29,195 bases of DNA from NCBI GenBank assembly GCA_900660155.1, contig CABFPE010000612.1, positions 268,774 through 297,968 on the forward strand, in the 5' to 3' direction. Position 1 is the stretch's first letter, and every line of letters starts with the position of its first letter. A model generated the notes under the pieces. The model saw only the letters and a list, made by a program, of their open reading frames with translations. It made no database searches and was not told the origin of the DNA. The stretch comes from Hofstenia miamia. Taxonomy: Eukaryota > Xenacoelomorpha > Acoela > Hofsteniidae. A program made the position numbers and the translations under genes. Shown piece after piece: positions 1 to 10,248 of the stretch.

Positions 1-108
1 CGTCAATACAAATTTTGTGATAATATAGTTTACAATTCACTACATTTAATTTTGTTAACTATGCACACACTAAAAGATATTAAATATGTTGGTCATTCTT
101 TGGGCATT

Positions 109-130
109 TATATATATATATATATATATT
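109..130. repeat. (TA)n microsatellite
   Basis: An uninterrupted TA run. It lies just beyond the 3' side of the minus-strand Penelope-like fragment, and a second TA run lies at that fragment's 5' side. Positions 1-108 are AT-rich with no recognisable feature. Confidence 0.9.
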
Positions 131-169
131 GGTTAAAATCTTAACACTTTGAATATTTTATGAAAACTT

Positions 170-500
170 TTATTGCTTTTATCGCGACATGTTTCAAAAA
201 AAATTGTTGTCATCTTCAAGCATTTGTAGAAATGTTTCCGAATTTTTTTCATTAAATATTTTTGATCTTTAATAAATGTTTAAATTTGATTGATGTCTTT
301 GTTTATTTATTAAGGTTTTCTTGGTTGATTTAATACATATGGCTTCTGCTATCTTAGTTTCACGATGTTTTACTAGTATGTTATAATTTTTTAGCTTAGG
401 TGCACATCCATGAAAATATATTTCTGATTGTAGAGGCCCTCTTACATGTTCTTTTGCCCGAGTTTCTAAATGTCTTCTAGTCTCGACAATGTATATATAT
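170..500 (-). mobile_element. Penelope-like element 3' fragment (GIY-YIG endonuclease)
   Basis: Read on the minus strand, codons from about 489 down to the stop at 269 encode the end of a GIY-YIG endonuclease domain. The YIVETRRHLETRAKEHVRG stretch corresponds to the family YIGxTxRxLxxRxxEH block, with the G of YIG changed to V. The downstream KIAEAICIKSTKKTLINKQ stretch matches the usual IxEAxxIKxxKPxLNxQ end. The 3' flank contains a GAAGATGAC...GAAACATGTCG sequence often seen after this ORF in Penelope-like elements; that is recalled family knowledge, not a search. The reverse transcriptase is missing. The apparent N-terminus (YIYTYIYIYI) is just the translated TA microsatellite at 489-518, where the copy is truncated. 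It is a dead fragment. The 5' breakpoint is clear; the 3' end near 170 is approximate. Confidence 0.75.
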
Positions 501-518
501 ATATATGTATATATATAG
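489..518. repeat. (TA)n-rich microsatellite at the truncation point of the Penelope-like fragment
   Basis: TA-repeat tract interrupted by two G bases. It forms the 5' boundary of the Penelope-like remnant. Positions 519-758 after it hold nothing I recognise. Confidence 0.85.
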
Positions 519-758
519 TATTCCAATTGGTTATAGCTATAGTTATGCTATTCATAGTTATAAACTTGATTATAATTGAGGGTATCATAATCAAATTTTC
601 CTACCAGCAACAAAAATTGATTTATAGGCTAAAACATGTAACTGCAAATTATGAAACAAATAAAGAATTGTAAAGAAATTTACATGGGTTAATTTACTTA
701 GTTCTTCTAAGAAGCATAATTTAAATTTAATTTAACAATTCATATTCAATGTGTTCCT

Positions 759-1636
759 TTATATAAACGATGCGAGTAATTCACTTCCACAATATCTTTG
801 CAAATCATTTGATGTTGCACGATTAGGATTTTTTATTCGCAATTGATACTCTTCAACATCATCTGGGATGTCTTCATTTAAAGTTTCAGGCAGGAATCTT
901 GAGGATAATAAGGCAAGAATTATACAAGGAACAGCAAAAATGTAAAAATACCACAAAATTCCTGTATAGATAGCTATTATGTAAGTAATTATTAATGCTG
1001 GAAAACTGCATACAAATGCGGTTGCTATACCAGTAGCCCGTAAAGATGTTGGGATGATTTCAGCAGCCAATAGCCATGTTGCCATTACCACAGACTTTTG
1101 AAAGCTAGTGGAAATAACACCAATATAATTCATAAACCAACAATTAATTCCAATAACATTGTCATGGATGGTGTTGAAAATTCTTAATAAAATAGCAGAT
1201 ATTGCTGAGCGCTGGTTTGCGACCAAATCTATAACTAACAAAGCCTTGAGATCCAATCACCCCAAGTACAATGAATATATTAATTATGTGACCAAATATG
1301 TTTTCTTCACTTCCTTCTTTTTGACTAAAGTTAGCATTAAGTATAAGAGGGATGAGTACATGTATGTTTAAAACCAATGCACTCAGAATTATTGCTGACT
1401 GTTTAGATGAAAACAATTCACATAGATTATATATAAAACTACACCTTTTATTTTCCTTTGATTCCTCATCCATTTTTAGGGTTGACAGTTCCTTTATGAT
1501 TTCTTTCACAGCTGGTTGCAACTTGGATTTATTTTCAATGAAAATTTTCTCTATGAGTTCCGCAGTTTCCTTAAATCGTTTTTTTTGTAAGAGCCACCTT
1601 GGTGATTTATCAAGAAACATATACATAAAAAAAATT
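759..1636 (-). pseudogene. SLC22-like MFS transporter, C-terminal exon (TM6 end to C-terminus), frameshifted
   Basis: The exon begins after a good acceptor (TTCTTTCTTCAG, minus strand, AG at 1637-1638). It encodes the DKSPRWLLQKKRF block at the end of TM6, a charged central loop, TM7-TM8 ending in a VSYRFGRKPAL block (the MFS GRR/K signature), and then, in another frame, AAEIIPTSLRATGIATA and FLPETLNEDIPDDVEEY. These are the TM10-11 and post-TM12 signatures of organic cation/carnitine transporters. Frame changes near position 1200, just after GRKPALS, so one small indel separates the halves; the two readings overlap at 1162-1256. The protein would be a plasma-membrane solute carrier for organic ions; the substrate cannot be told. 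SV2-like or other MFS families are less likely alternatives. It could be a live gene with an assembly indel, but the damage in the 5' exons makes a pseudogene more likely. Confidence 0.72.
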
Positions 1637-1656
1637 CTGAAGAAAGAACTAATATT

Positions 1657-3183
1657 ATGATAAGATAAGATAAGATAATCTGTATTCATTTGAATTTTTT
1701 TACAATATTTTACTGATATTTCAAATGAATAGCGTCATTAACTACTATGTACAAAAAAATGAATAATAACAAAAATGAAATAAATAAAACAACACTGACT
1801 AAAAAATACACTGACTACGGATAGCTTACTAATTTCGATTTATTGTATAATCGTTATTATAAAATTTAAATCATATCCATGATCTACCTGATATAAACTT
1901 TTGTTTGAGAAATAATAATTTTAATTTTTTTTTGAATTTTTTAAGGTTGTCTATTATTTTCATTTCTTTTGGCAATATATTCCAGTTATAAATTGCAGTA
2001 TTAATAAAGGATTGACTCATGATATTTTTATTAAATTTAACACGTGAGTAGTTTTTTGTTCGTTTATTTTGCTTCAGACAATCTGTCGAAAATGAGAATG
2101 ATATCTCGTTGTAGGGTGGTATTTTCTTTATGAATTTGAAGAAATAAATAATAATATTGTAAATAATTAACTCTTGTGGAAAAAGAATAGATTTAGAAAT
2201 ATATTCTTTTGTTTTAGAAGAGTTTTATTACAAACATTTAATGCCCATTTTAGTTGAACTCGAAGCTTTTTTAACATTTGGCTGTGTACATTAGTATATA
2301 AGATATTAGCATAGTTTAAATTACTCATAACAAATGCATGAAACATTTGAATTACTGCAATTGGGGGTAACTGTTGGGAAACATGGGATATCTTTCTAAT
2401 ACCTATAGCCATTTTTTTAATAATAGTATTTATTTGCGACGTGAAATTAAGATTTGAATCTATTATTACTCCTAGATATTTAAACTTATTAACAGGTATA
2501 ACAGATGAATTATTGAAATTAATTGAATAGTCGGAGATGTCCGTTTTTTTTCTAAAAGGTTGCATTATGCAAAATTCAGTTTTTTTCGTATTAATACGCA
2601 ATCTATGCATGTTAAAATAGTTGCTCAATTTTATACAATTCGATTCAATAACTTTTACAGCTTTATCTAAGGATTTATTTCCACAGTAAATAGATGTATC
2701 ATCGGCGTATTGTGTTATTTCACAGTCCGTAATTTCCCTCATGTCATTCACATAAATATTAAATAGCAGGGGACCTAGTATGGTTCCTTGAGGTACACCA
2801 TTATTGACAGACAACCAATTTGAAAAAGTATCATTTAATTTAACTCGCTGAAGTCTATTACTTAAGTAATTAGATATAAGGTGAGCACTGTTAAGAGAAA
2901 AACCAATATTTTTTAATTTTCTTATTAATATATCATGATTAATAGAATCGAATGCTTTTGAGAGGTCAAGACAGGCAATAGCAACAAATTTATTAGAGTC
3001 TAATAGTGCTCTCCATTTTTCTGTCGTTTGTATTAGTGCGTCTGATGTTGAATAATTTTTTCTGAAACCAAATTGTGATTTGGACCATAGTTTATGATGA
3101 TTTAAATGAAGTGTAATTTTTTCATGTAATAATCTTTCAAATATTTTACTGATTGGTGATGTAATAGATATTTTCAGATTTTA
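1657..3183 (-). mobile_element. 5'-truncated non-LTR retrotransposon (CR1/Jockey-like) inside the transporter locus
   Basis: The insertion runs from about 3183 (5' break) to a GATAA pentamer tail at 1659-1677 (3' end on the minus strand). Its reverse transcriptase is read from 3183 to 1871. Motifs in order are SPISKIFERLL (RT block 1), FGFRKNYST, CLDLSKAFDSINHDIL (catalytic block A), NGVPQGTILGPLLFNIYVND (block B), QYADDTSIY (catalytic YADD) and FKYLGVIID (block E). The C-terminal part carries IYNWNILPKEMK. One frameshift near 2210, beside an A-rich run, is needed to join the last 110 codons to the rest. The endonuclease is absent. The copy is a relative of the RT at 16754-17134: they share GTILGPLLFNIYVNDM and NKSLD. 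The 3' tail ends only about 20 bp from the transporter acceptor. Confidence 0.88.
1659..1677. repeat. (GATAA)n pentamer tail of the non-LTR element
   Basis: About four GATAA units. On the minus strand they read TTATC and sit at the very 3' end of the retrotransposon, as short tandem tails do in CR1/Jockey-group elements. Confidence 0.7.
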
Positions 3184-3732
3184 ACAACTGAATATTCCCC
3201 AATATTTGAGTGCTCACATTTTCTACAAAACGCATTGTATAATAAACTTTCCCCCTATTGCTCTTAGTTGTAATCTCAAAAAGCAGTATTGATAATGCAA
3301 ATCCTTTTAATTTAATAAAAACAATGACAATGTTTTGAGTAAAAACTATGCAGAAAATAGAATCTATTCTTTGTTAGCTCCATATTACAAAGATTTCTGC
3401 AACAGTCAACAAAAGTAATGTCTGTTTTCTGCCAATTCCATCTGTGATAACACTAAAAAGCAGAGCAAAGAGTACCATAAGAAAACCAGAACTATAGAAG
3501 ATCTGTATACTTACATCATTACATTTGTTTACAGGGGCCATGCTTTTACTAACATTTGTGCTGTTATTCAAAACTATAGTCTCCAAACAGTTTAATGTTT
3601 TTTTACTATGACTAACGAAACCAAGTGTTTGTAAACTAATAAAGTAATGTAAAGCCAGATCAAGAAGAATTTCACATTCCACAAACCAAATCCCGTAAAA
3701 TTAAGCAACTCATTAATATCGCACTCGTACAT
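3184..3732 (-). pseudogene. SLC22-like MFS transporter, N-terminal exons (TM1 to about TM4), broken
   Basis: Minus strand. A start at 3732 gives MYECDINELLNFTGFGLWN followed by a hydrophobic TM1-like stretch, the usual D-xxx-LL-x(4)-FGxWQ opening of SLC22 proteins. A shift near 3600 leads into a second frame with an NNSTNVS loop (N-glycosylation sequons), CND, a TM2 and the MFS loop DGIGRKQTLLLL. A possible donor (GTAATA) follows AEIF near 3388. A further piece at about 3184-3320 reads IVIVFIKLKGFALSILLFEI then TTKSNRGKV, which fits TM3-TM4. It runs straight into the retrotransposon, so the insertion removed or separated TM5-TM6. The exon phases do not fit cleanly at the 3388 donor. With two or three frame breaks plus an insertion, the locus looks dead. 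The C-terminal half is at 759-1636. Confidence 0.6.
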
Positions 3733-4296
3733 TCACCAAGTTAATTTCTTCATCTAAAATGGAAGGAAAAATCTTTGCAAAATTTGGTTAATTAGCTAGT
3801 TATTGAATTTAATATTGTAAAGATTAAACATATCATGACTGCTTGTTAAATTGACAGCTTATTGCTAAAAATTCTTAATACAAAAATTAATTTCAAAAAA
3901 TAATTTTTATAGACCTGGAGCCAGGTTGGTTTGATTGAAGATATATGAACTGGTAAACTGGTTTAAGTTTTCTTAATGACAAAACGAAGCAGTGGAATCA
4001 ATTATTGCTTTCAAGGAAGCAATGAACAACAATTCATATTAATGAATTTATACATATTTATGACAATCCATATGAAGAAATTCTATAAAGAAAATTTTGA
4101 TCCCTATAGCGGAATATGCTCGATTTGCTTGCATCATTTCAATTTCAAACTTAAATGAAATTTAGTATATGATTTATTCGCTCTCTAGCTGATAAATTCA
4201 AATTATGAAATGAACTTTGTTATTGTTATAGTAGTTTATTTTCCGATGACTAATGTATTGATTACATTTGGTAGCGTTCAGACATACAACTTTGTT
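3733..4296. other. Non-coding, no recognised feature
   Basis: AT-rich sequence upstream of the transporter remnant. Short open frames at 3976-4158 and 4210-4455 have no recognisable motif; the second overlaps a tandem repeat and is taken as chance. Confidence 0.6.
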
Positions 4297-4493
4297 CACA
4301 ACTTTTTTGAATTTAATGAGGTTGTCAGCAAAAGGTGTATGTTTGAACCCAAAAAAACTTTTTTGTCAACAAAATTTTCAGAGTTAAATCGATTCTACTA
4401 CTGGCTGACAACTTTTAGCGAAACAATGAGGTTGACAACAAAGTTTCAGGTGTAACGCGAAAAACTTTGTTGTGAACTTTTCAAAACAAATTC
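4297..4493. repeat. Two-copy tandem repeat, period about 110 bp, with internal palindromic words
   Basis: ACAACTTTT occurs at 4299 and 4409, and AATGAGGTTG at 4315 and 4425, both exactly 110 bp apart. Each unit also holds an AAAAACTTT(n)TTGT(n)AAC segment and a TTTTCA end. Within the array, GTTCACAAC/GTTGTGAAC and GTTGTCAGC/GCTGACAAC are reverse complements, so the region can also fold on itself. It resembles a MITE or Helitron internal repeat, but no termini were found. Confidence 0.65.
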
Positions 4494-5065
4494 TGAGTGC
4501 TAGCAGAAACGACGGTATAATTTAATAACCAGCTTATTCTATATTTATTACTTCTGGGGTGAATGCATGGATTTCTTTATTAAACGCTAGACTGCGCGAT
4601 CATTTTGCACATTATTCCGTTTTTGGATGATCTATTTATTCACTCATTAATAAAAGCATGTGGCCAATTGATAGTGAAACCCAATGAATAGAGCTTGTGG
4701 GAGAAAGGCCCAGTTCGTGGAATTCGAGCATCAAAAGTTATAAAAATAAGCATTTAAGAAGTCTAGCAAAAGATGAAATTTCCAAAATTTCCAAATCTTA
4801 ATCTAATCCCTAGTAAATGTGAAGAAATTATTAACCAAGAATACTATAAGTTTTTTGCATTTGGCACCGCTTATTTAAACCTAAAACATCTTTAAATGTC
4901 TTATTTTGCGTTAAAATGATATATTCTGTATATTTACATTGATAATGTTTATATCAATTTATTCTACAGTCTGTTCCATAAGTCCCTACGTTTCAAATTA
5001 CTACTGCACTTAATCAATAATACAAACAGACATTATCATTAATATAATCAATACATCGCGAAACC
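4494..5065. other. Non-coding, no recognised feature
   Basis: AT-rich spacer between the tandem repeat and the next retrotransposon. No open frame, repeat or RNA gene recognised. Confidence 0.6.
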
Positions 5066-7182
5066 ATTGATGATAATTCTATGACTCTGTTATATCTTGG
5101 GGCTCCATACAGAGATGATCGGTCAAATCGCAAAGGTGGCGGAGTCTGTTTGTGGATCAATCTTAATATTGGCAAAGGTCGCGTTATCCATACCAAGCTT
5201 AATAAGCCTAACTCAATAGAGGTATTATTCTACCATATTTATCAATTCGATATCATTGTCATATCTATGTACGTCCCACCGAACCTTTCTGTAGGAGAAT
5301 ATGCTGATATTTTTGATTATCTTTATTAACTCTGTTGACGAGTTCAACTGTGTGAAACCTCTAAGTATTATACTATGTGGTGACTTAAATAATCAATTTA
5401 TCGAAAAGTATTTATCATCTCTAACTGATAATTTATCCCTTACCAATAAAGTTAAGTCGCCAACCCATGGTGATAATCTGCTTGACGTCATCCTACTTTC
5501 TGAATCTCTTGATAATGCTTATCGTACTGCTACACTACACGCTCCTCTGGGTCTATCTAAGCATTCAATCTGTTTACTCGAGCCCAAAGAGCCTGCAGTA
5601 TATCGTACATGTCATTTGGTGTATGATTTTAGGAAATCGCATATCATTGCATTCCTTCAAGCTCTTAAGGATGTAGATTTTACGCCGCTTTTTAGAACTG
5701 ATGATATAAATGACAAACTAGACATATTTTATGATGCAATTAACCTATCTATGAGTCACATTCCTAATAAACACATAGAAATTACTTCACGTGACCCACC
5801 TTGGACGAATCCTGTGTTGAAGCTATTAGAACATGAAAAGAATAATGCATTCATTAATGGTCCTCCTAGTCGTTACCAACAAGCTTGTCTAAAATATGAT
5901 AAAGGTATAGTTGCAGCAAAAAAAGATTGGTATGCTAAGTGCAGGAAAGCAGATAAATCGTGGAACATTGTAAAGGAACTCAATGGATCTGGCCAACAAG
6001 AAGGTATATATCGATTGCTATCTACGTTTTGCAACAACATTGAGGCTGCAGAGGAAATTGCCAAACATTTTGAAGGGACAATGTCTATGAACACCTCTAC
6101 TTACGATTTGTTTTTTTACCTGTAGATCAGAGTGATGTGTATTCTCTTGAAGGATACACAACTCCTTGGGAAGTACATCAACATTTATCTAATCTCAACG
6201 TAAAAAATCAATGAGAAGCGATGGTATCCCCACGAGATTATATAAAGAAGCTTCAATTCTTATTGCGGAACCATTATGTAACATTATTAACTCAGTTCTT
6301 CAGCAAAAATGTTTTCCTCATAGATGGAAAATTAGTGATATTATGCCATTACCCAAAGTCGCCCAGCCTAATATAGAAGATCTACGTCCTATATCGCTCC
6401 TCCCTATACCAGAGAAGTTACTCGAAAGGGTTATCCTCAAATTTTTCAAACAATACTTAATCTCAAAAGTTGACTGCAACCAATACGCGTACATTCCTAA
6501 TTCGTCAGCTACTATCGCTTTAATTAAAATTGTTGACACTATCACGGAGTTACTTGACAAAGGTGCTCAAGCTGTTTTATTGCAAACATTTGACATGAGC
6601 AAAGCCTTTGACTGTGTTTCACATGACTTGCTTCTAAAACACTTATACGATCTACATTTACCAATTCCCTTTATTAAGCTTATGAAGTCATATCTATTCA
6701 ACCGTTTCTTCAGAGTTAGAATTGCAGGTTGCTACAGCAATTTTTACAATATTAAATCCGGAGTCCCCCAAGGTTCACTCATTGGACCTTTCCTATTTAT
6801 TTTATTTATGAATACACTCCAAGTTTCATCTAACTCCACCATGCTTTTCAAATTCGCAGATGATATCACAACGGTCACTCCTGTATATGACGGTTGTTTT
6901 GAATCTGAATTTAAAAATATCTGCAACTGGGCTATTTCTTATAGAATGAGATTAAATACTCGCAAGTCTAAACAAATGCTGATTCGATCTAAAATTCATA
7001 CAGTCCTCCCAGATAATCTTGATATAGTTGAACAGATTAAAATTTGTGGATTGTGGATATCATCTACCTTGAAATGGAATTTTCACATAAAATATATTGT
7101 GAAAAAATCGTCTCAACGACTGTTCATTCTATATACACAACCAATTTCTTCCATTCTGTATAAGCTATTCCAACCTCACTGA
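5066..7182 (+). pseudogene. Endonuclease-reverse transcriptase ORF2 of non-LTR element, two or three frameshifts
   Basis: The first part (about 5066-5326) shows SNRKGGGVCLWI and VISMYVPP of an APE-type endonuclease. The second (5301-6125) has LCGDLNNQF, HGDNLLDVILLSE and GLSKHSICLL; the family SDH motif is SKH here, so a catalytic residue is changed. Next comes the RT (6211-7182): SDGIPTRLYKEA, DLRPISLLPIPEKLLER, QTFDMSKAFDCVSHDLL (block A), SGVPQGSLIGPFLF (block B), KFADDITTV (catalytic FADD) and KICGLWISSTLKWN. Frame changes fall near 5325, at a T7 run near 6110-6117 and at an A6 run near 6201-6206. The bridging sequence at 6117-6200 is open and plausible (YTTPWEVHQHLSNLNV). The C-terminus is shorter than in related elements, so part of the end may be deleted. 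The enzyme would nick the target and copy its own RNA there; this copy cannot encode it as read. Confidence 0.88.
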
Positions 7183-7224
7183 TTGTTTTTGTTAATTGTT
7201 AATCATTTATTGTTGTATTCCTAA

Positions 7225-7248
7225 AATAAACGTTACTACTACTACTAC
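7225..7248 (+). terminator. Poly(A) signal and trinucleotide tail of the non-LTR element
   Basis: AATAAA at 7225-7230 is followed directly by ACT/TAC repeats, the 3' end type of many non-LTR elements. Confidence 0.6.
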
Positions 7249-7347
7249 ATCTATATTTAACAAACAAATGTAGCATCTGCTACCAAGCTTTAACAGAGAG
7301 TAAATTATTCTTTTAAATTATTGTTCCTCGTTATATGCGGGTAGGGA

Positions 7348-8070
7348 TGTACTGATGTTAACTTTGTATTACTCCGACCTGAGATACACTATCGTTAACC
7401 TTTGTTTAACTGTTTAGGTATACCACTGTCGCAGTTCTTCTCCGTGATTTGGCTATGGCCTCCGGCCGACTCCGATCTCTGAATCAATCCACATGTGCCT
7501 CCATCGTCGATTGAGTAGTTCCAAGTCTCAGCTCATCGAAGTACTTATGTGTTCCCTATCCTAACTCAGTGCAGCTCTCAATGCTGTTTGTAACTGACTT
7601 AAACTCAATTTGTAATGTGTAATTATGATACTTCACAACATGGCAATGTCACTAGCTGCTTAATAAATATTACTTCAGCCATTACCGAAAACTAATGTCG
7701 TTAATTAATATAATTAGATAAAGTGAATAGTTACTTTCAGCTTCCTACCTTACATTTAAATAACAGTACATGCTCGGTCTATTCATAGGTCATCTAATTT
7801 GACAGTGTAATTAGATATAACCTATGATAGGCTATCCAGCCTTATCTCCGATATCACTTATTTAATACAAGCAAACGAATGAATCGATAGTCAGCTAAAT
7901 GGAGGAAAACTCCTATCCCTACACCTAACCTAAATGCAGGTTCATGGCTTGGATCAAGGACCCTCGAATCATTCCAAATATGTGCCCAAACCACTACTAC
8001 TGCATTTACCGTTTAGCTTGACATTGATTAATAATAAGCAAACCAAATTAAATCTAAGAATAAGATTTCT
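7348..8070 (+). repeat. Left arm of long inverted repeat; LTR-like (TGTACT...GCA) plus leader
   Basis: Read forward, this arm matches the reverse complement of 9525-10248. The best segment is around 7589-7695: CTGACTTAAACTC, TTTGTAATGTGTAATT, GTCACTAGCTGCTTAATAAA and CATTACCGAAAA are shared. Other shared blocks are GGCCTCCGGCCGACTCCGAT (from about 7457) and TTCATGGCTTGGATCAAGGA (from 7941). The part from 7348 (TGTACT) to 7938 (TGCA) has the TG...CA ends of a 591-bp LTR. Homology continues about 130 bp further, as a retroelement leader would. No convincing tRNA primer-binding site was recognised. It could instead be the terminal inverted repeat of a foldback or other DNA element. Confidence 0.7.
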
Positions 8071-9186
8071 GAAGAAGAGACAGGTAGAAACTCAGCCTTG
8101 GATAACAACGAAAAAGATTATCAAAAGAAAAATCGTCAACACCAAAGAAGTAGTCAGAATCATGGAAGACAAAAATGTTCAACAAACGTTAGAAGAGGAG
8201 ATGAAACAAACCGAGAAGGAGAGTTCGAGGTGCAAATTTGTGAAAATAATAAAAAGCGCCGAAATGATTCGAAGAGGCGGAATCACAGAACCTGTCGAGG
8301 TCTGCGAAATAATAATGAAAACCCAAAGGTAAATTCTCGAGGAGGAGGAATATTACTAACATCGACACAACTAATCCTATCTCCAAAAACACAACAGCAA
8401 ATTGATAGAATCAACATAGAAAATGGGGAGCGACCAGCCCAGGAAGTACGATGGAGTGGATCAACACAGACAATAAGAGGTTCCTGGTAGAAATAAAAAT
8501 AACAAAGGAATCAGAAGAGATTTGCTCAAGGAACTACCAAAAAGTCAAGGAGGAGCAAACAGTCGCATCAATGAAGCTTATGTTCACGGAGGCATTTACA
8601 AGAACAGAGCTGGAAGAATTATTAAAACCATATAATCAGTTAGCGGTCGACATCAAATGCATCACATCAAAAATAGAAATGAAGGAACAGATTCAAAAAA
8701 ATGAGCAGAAAAGGGCTAACGCAAACTTTTTGGGATACCCTAAAAGATAGCAAGATGAATTACCCAGCAACAATCGGATTGGCAATGGCACCAACTTCAT
8801 CCACAACCTACAATGAAATAGAAAGTCAAATTTAAACAAGGATCCTTATCTGTATGCCGCCAGAAACAACATCGATTCTTATGATACTCTCGTGATGGAG
8901 AATACCAAAGGACGTTAAAATCGCAAAAGCATTTTTACACGAATATAAAACGTATGTCAACACAAAAGAAAGAGCCAAAGCGATAATCGAAAGAGATGAT
9001 TATAAGAAGACAAAAGAAATCAGGCTCAGTAACAACAATCGGGAGCAAGTATGTGTTGAGGGAGTGATAACTCCCTACCAACTATACACACAAGGCAAAC
9101 CCATCCATGAACAACTTAAGGAACTCAGGAACGAAATAGATAAGAGAACAACAAAAGCAGTAATGCTATTCTCGGGAGTGAACTAG
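8071..9186 (+). pseudogene. Decayed gag-like coding remnant of unknown family between inverted repeats
   Basis: Purine-rich, highly charged reading frames lie end to end: 7934-8332 and 8098-8490 (overlapping, different frames), 8451-8750, and a third frame from ATG 8701 to TAG 9186 with two internal stops (near 8835 and 8893). The last contains KVAIKAFLHEYK-like text (actual: VKIAKAFLHEYKTYVNTKER), YQLYTQGKPIHEQLKELRN and ends MLFSGVN. It carries no CCHC knuckle, protease, RT or integrase motif. Its place just inside an LTR-like arm, its lysine/glutamate-rich make-up and its size suggest a gag or other structural protein, but that is inference. I do not recognise the family. Confidence 0.4.
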
Positions 9187-9524
9187 TTAGTCTGGCTCTA
9201 TCTGTGGGATAAGCAATACAGATACTATGATGTAACGAAATGAGTTGAAATGGTTAGCATGATGAGATTAAACAAATATAAAAGAAGGACATAATGGAAG
9301 AGGAAGTAAGAAACAACATTTTATGTTTAGCTTAATTAATTTTGTATATTGCAACTAAGAAACAACATTTACCAAATAGTACTTGTTGAAACCATTTGGC
9401 AGAACGAAAGGGGGCAATATTGCTTTCATTATTTTTCAGCCATCTTGGCAGACGATTTGAAATTCAAATTCGACAGGTACTTTTGGGTTAGAAACTATAA
9501 ATAGCGTGAAATCAATTAGAAGTA
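9187..9524. other. Non-coding spacer between gag-like remnant and right arm
   Basis: AT-rich with no open frame. AAGAAACAACATTT is repeated directly at about 9307 and 9357, 50 bp apart. Confidence 0.5.
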
Positions 9525-10248
9525 AATTCTTTGAAAATCTTTTCTTTAGATTTAATTCGGTTTGCTAACTATTAAATGATGTCCAGCTAAACATCGAGAG
9601 CAATTCGAGGATCCTTGATCCAAGCCATGAAACTGCCTATATGTTAGGGATACGATTAGGAGTTTTTCTCCGTTTAGCTGACTACCGGTTCTTTCATTTA
9701 CATGTATGCAATAATAAAGCTGTCAAAGAAATGGTTGGATAGCTGATCGTAGGTTATTATATTTCATGTTAACTAGACAACATAGGTGACCTATAAATAG
9801 ACTGATAATGAGAACAAGCATGTAGTATTAATTAAGTGTAGGTTAGGAAGCTGCAAGTAATTATTTAATTATTTAAATAAATTAAAGCCAGTAATTTTCG
9901 GTAATGTCTAAATAAATATTTATTAAGCAGCTAGTGACACTGCCCGGTTGCAAGTACAAATTACACATTACAAATCGAGTTTAAGTCAGTTACATCCAGC
10001 CTTGAGGGTGTAGGATAAAGAACACATAATCTACTTCGTTGAGCTGAGATTTGGAAACAATCCAGCAATAACGAAGGTGACTACTTGTTAGAAGACTTGG
10101 AAATCGGAGTCGGCCGGAGGCCTTATGAAAAGATCAAGTCGAAGGAAACTGCAGCATTCAGTCCACACTTAAACAGTGTTTGATTACAATTCAGTTAATT
10201 AAAGTTAACTAGAAGTATTAATGAATCAAAGCAGTTAGTAAGAGTACA
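9525..10248 (-). repeat. Right arm of long inverted repeat; LTR-like, opposite orientation
   Basis: This is the reverse-complement counterpart of 7348-8070. Its outer end, read on the plus strand, is AGTACA at 10243-10248, the complement of the TGTACT that opens the left arm. The arms differ by many substitutions and small indels, so they are not a recent duplication. The base after 10248 begins the CR1-like coding sequence. The flanks of the two arms (AGGGA on the left, TCGGA on the right) do not match, so there is no target-site duplication for a single insertion. Confidence 0.7.

Larger units (their letters stand above)
5066..7248 (+). mobile_element. Non-LTR retrotransposon copy with (TAC)n tail
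   Basis: The copy carries an endonuclease and a reverse transcriptase in three frames (see the pseudogene entry). It ends with AATAAA at 7225-7230 and a short (ACT/TAC)5 tail at 7234-7248. The 5' end is truncated: the N-terminal endonuclease motif with the catalytic ETW is missing, and homology fades upstream of about 5066. No target-site duplication could be read. It differs in sequence from the CR1/Jockey-like copies at 1657-3183 and 10249-17134, so the window holds at least two non-LTR families. Confidence 0.85.

Noticed and set aside
470..673. Plus-strand open frame of 67 codons
   Set aside because: It starts inside the antisense of the Penelope-like fragment and a TA repeat. Composition is simple and there is no motif.
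4355..4400. CRISPR-like array from repeated GTTGTSAAC words
   Set aside because: Spacing and orientation are irregular, no constant repeat-spacer pattern exists, and the genome is eukaryotic.
4210..4455. 81-codon frame over the 110-bp tandem repeat
   Set aside because: The sequence is explained by a non-coding tandem repeat. The two units fall in different contexts and no domain is seen.
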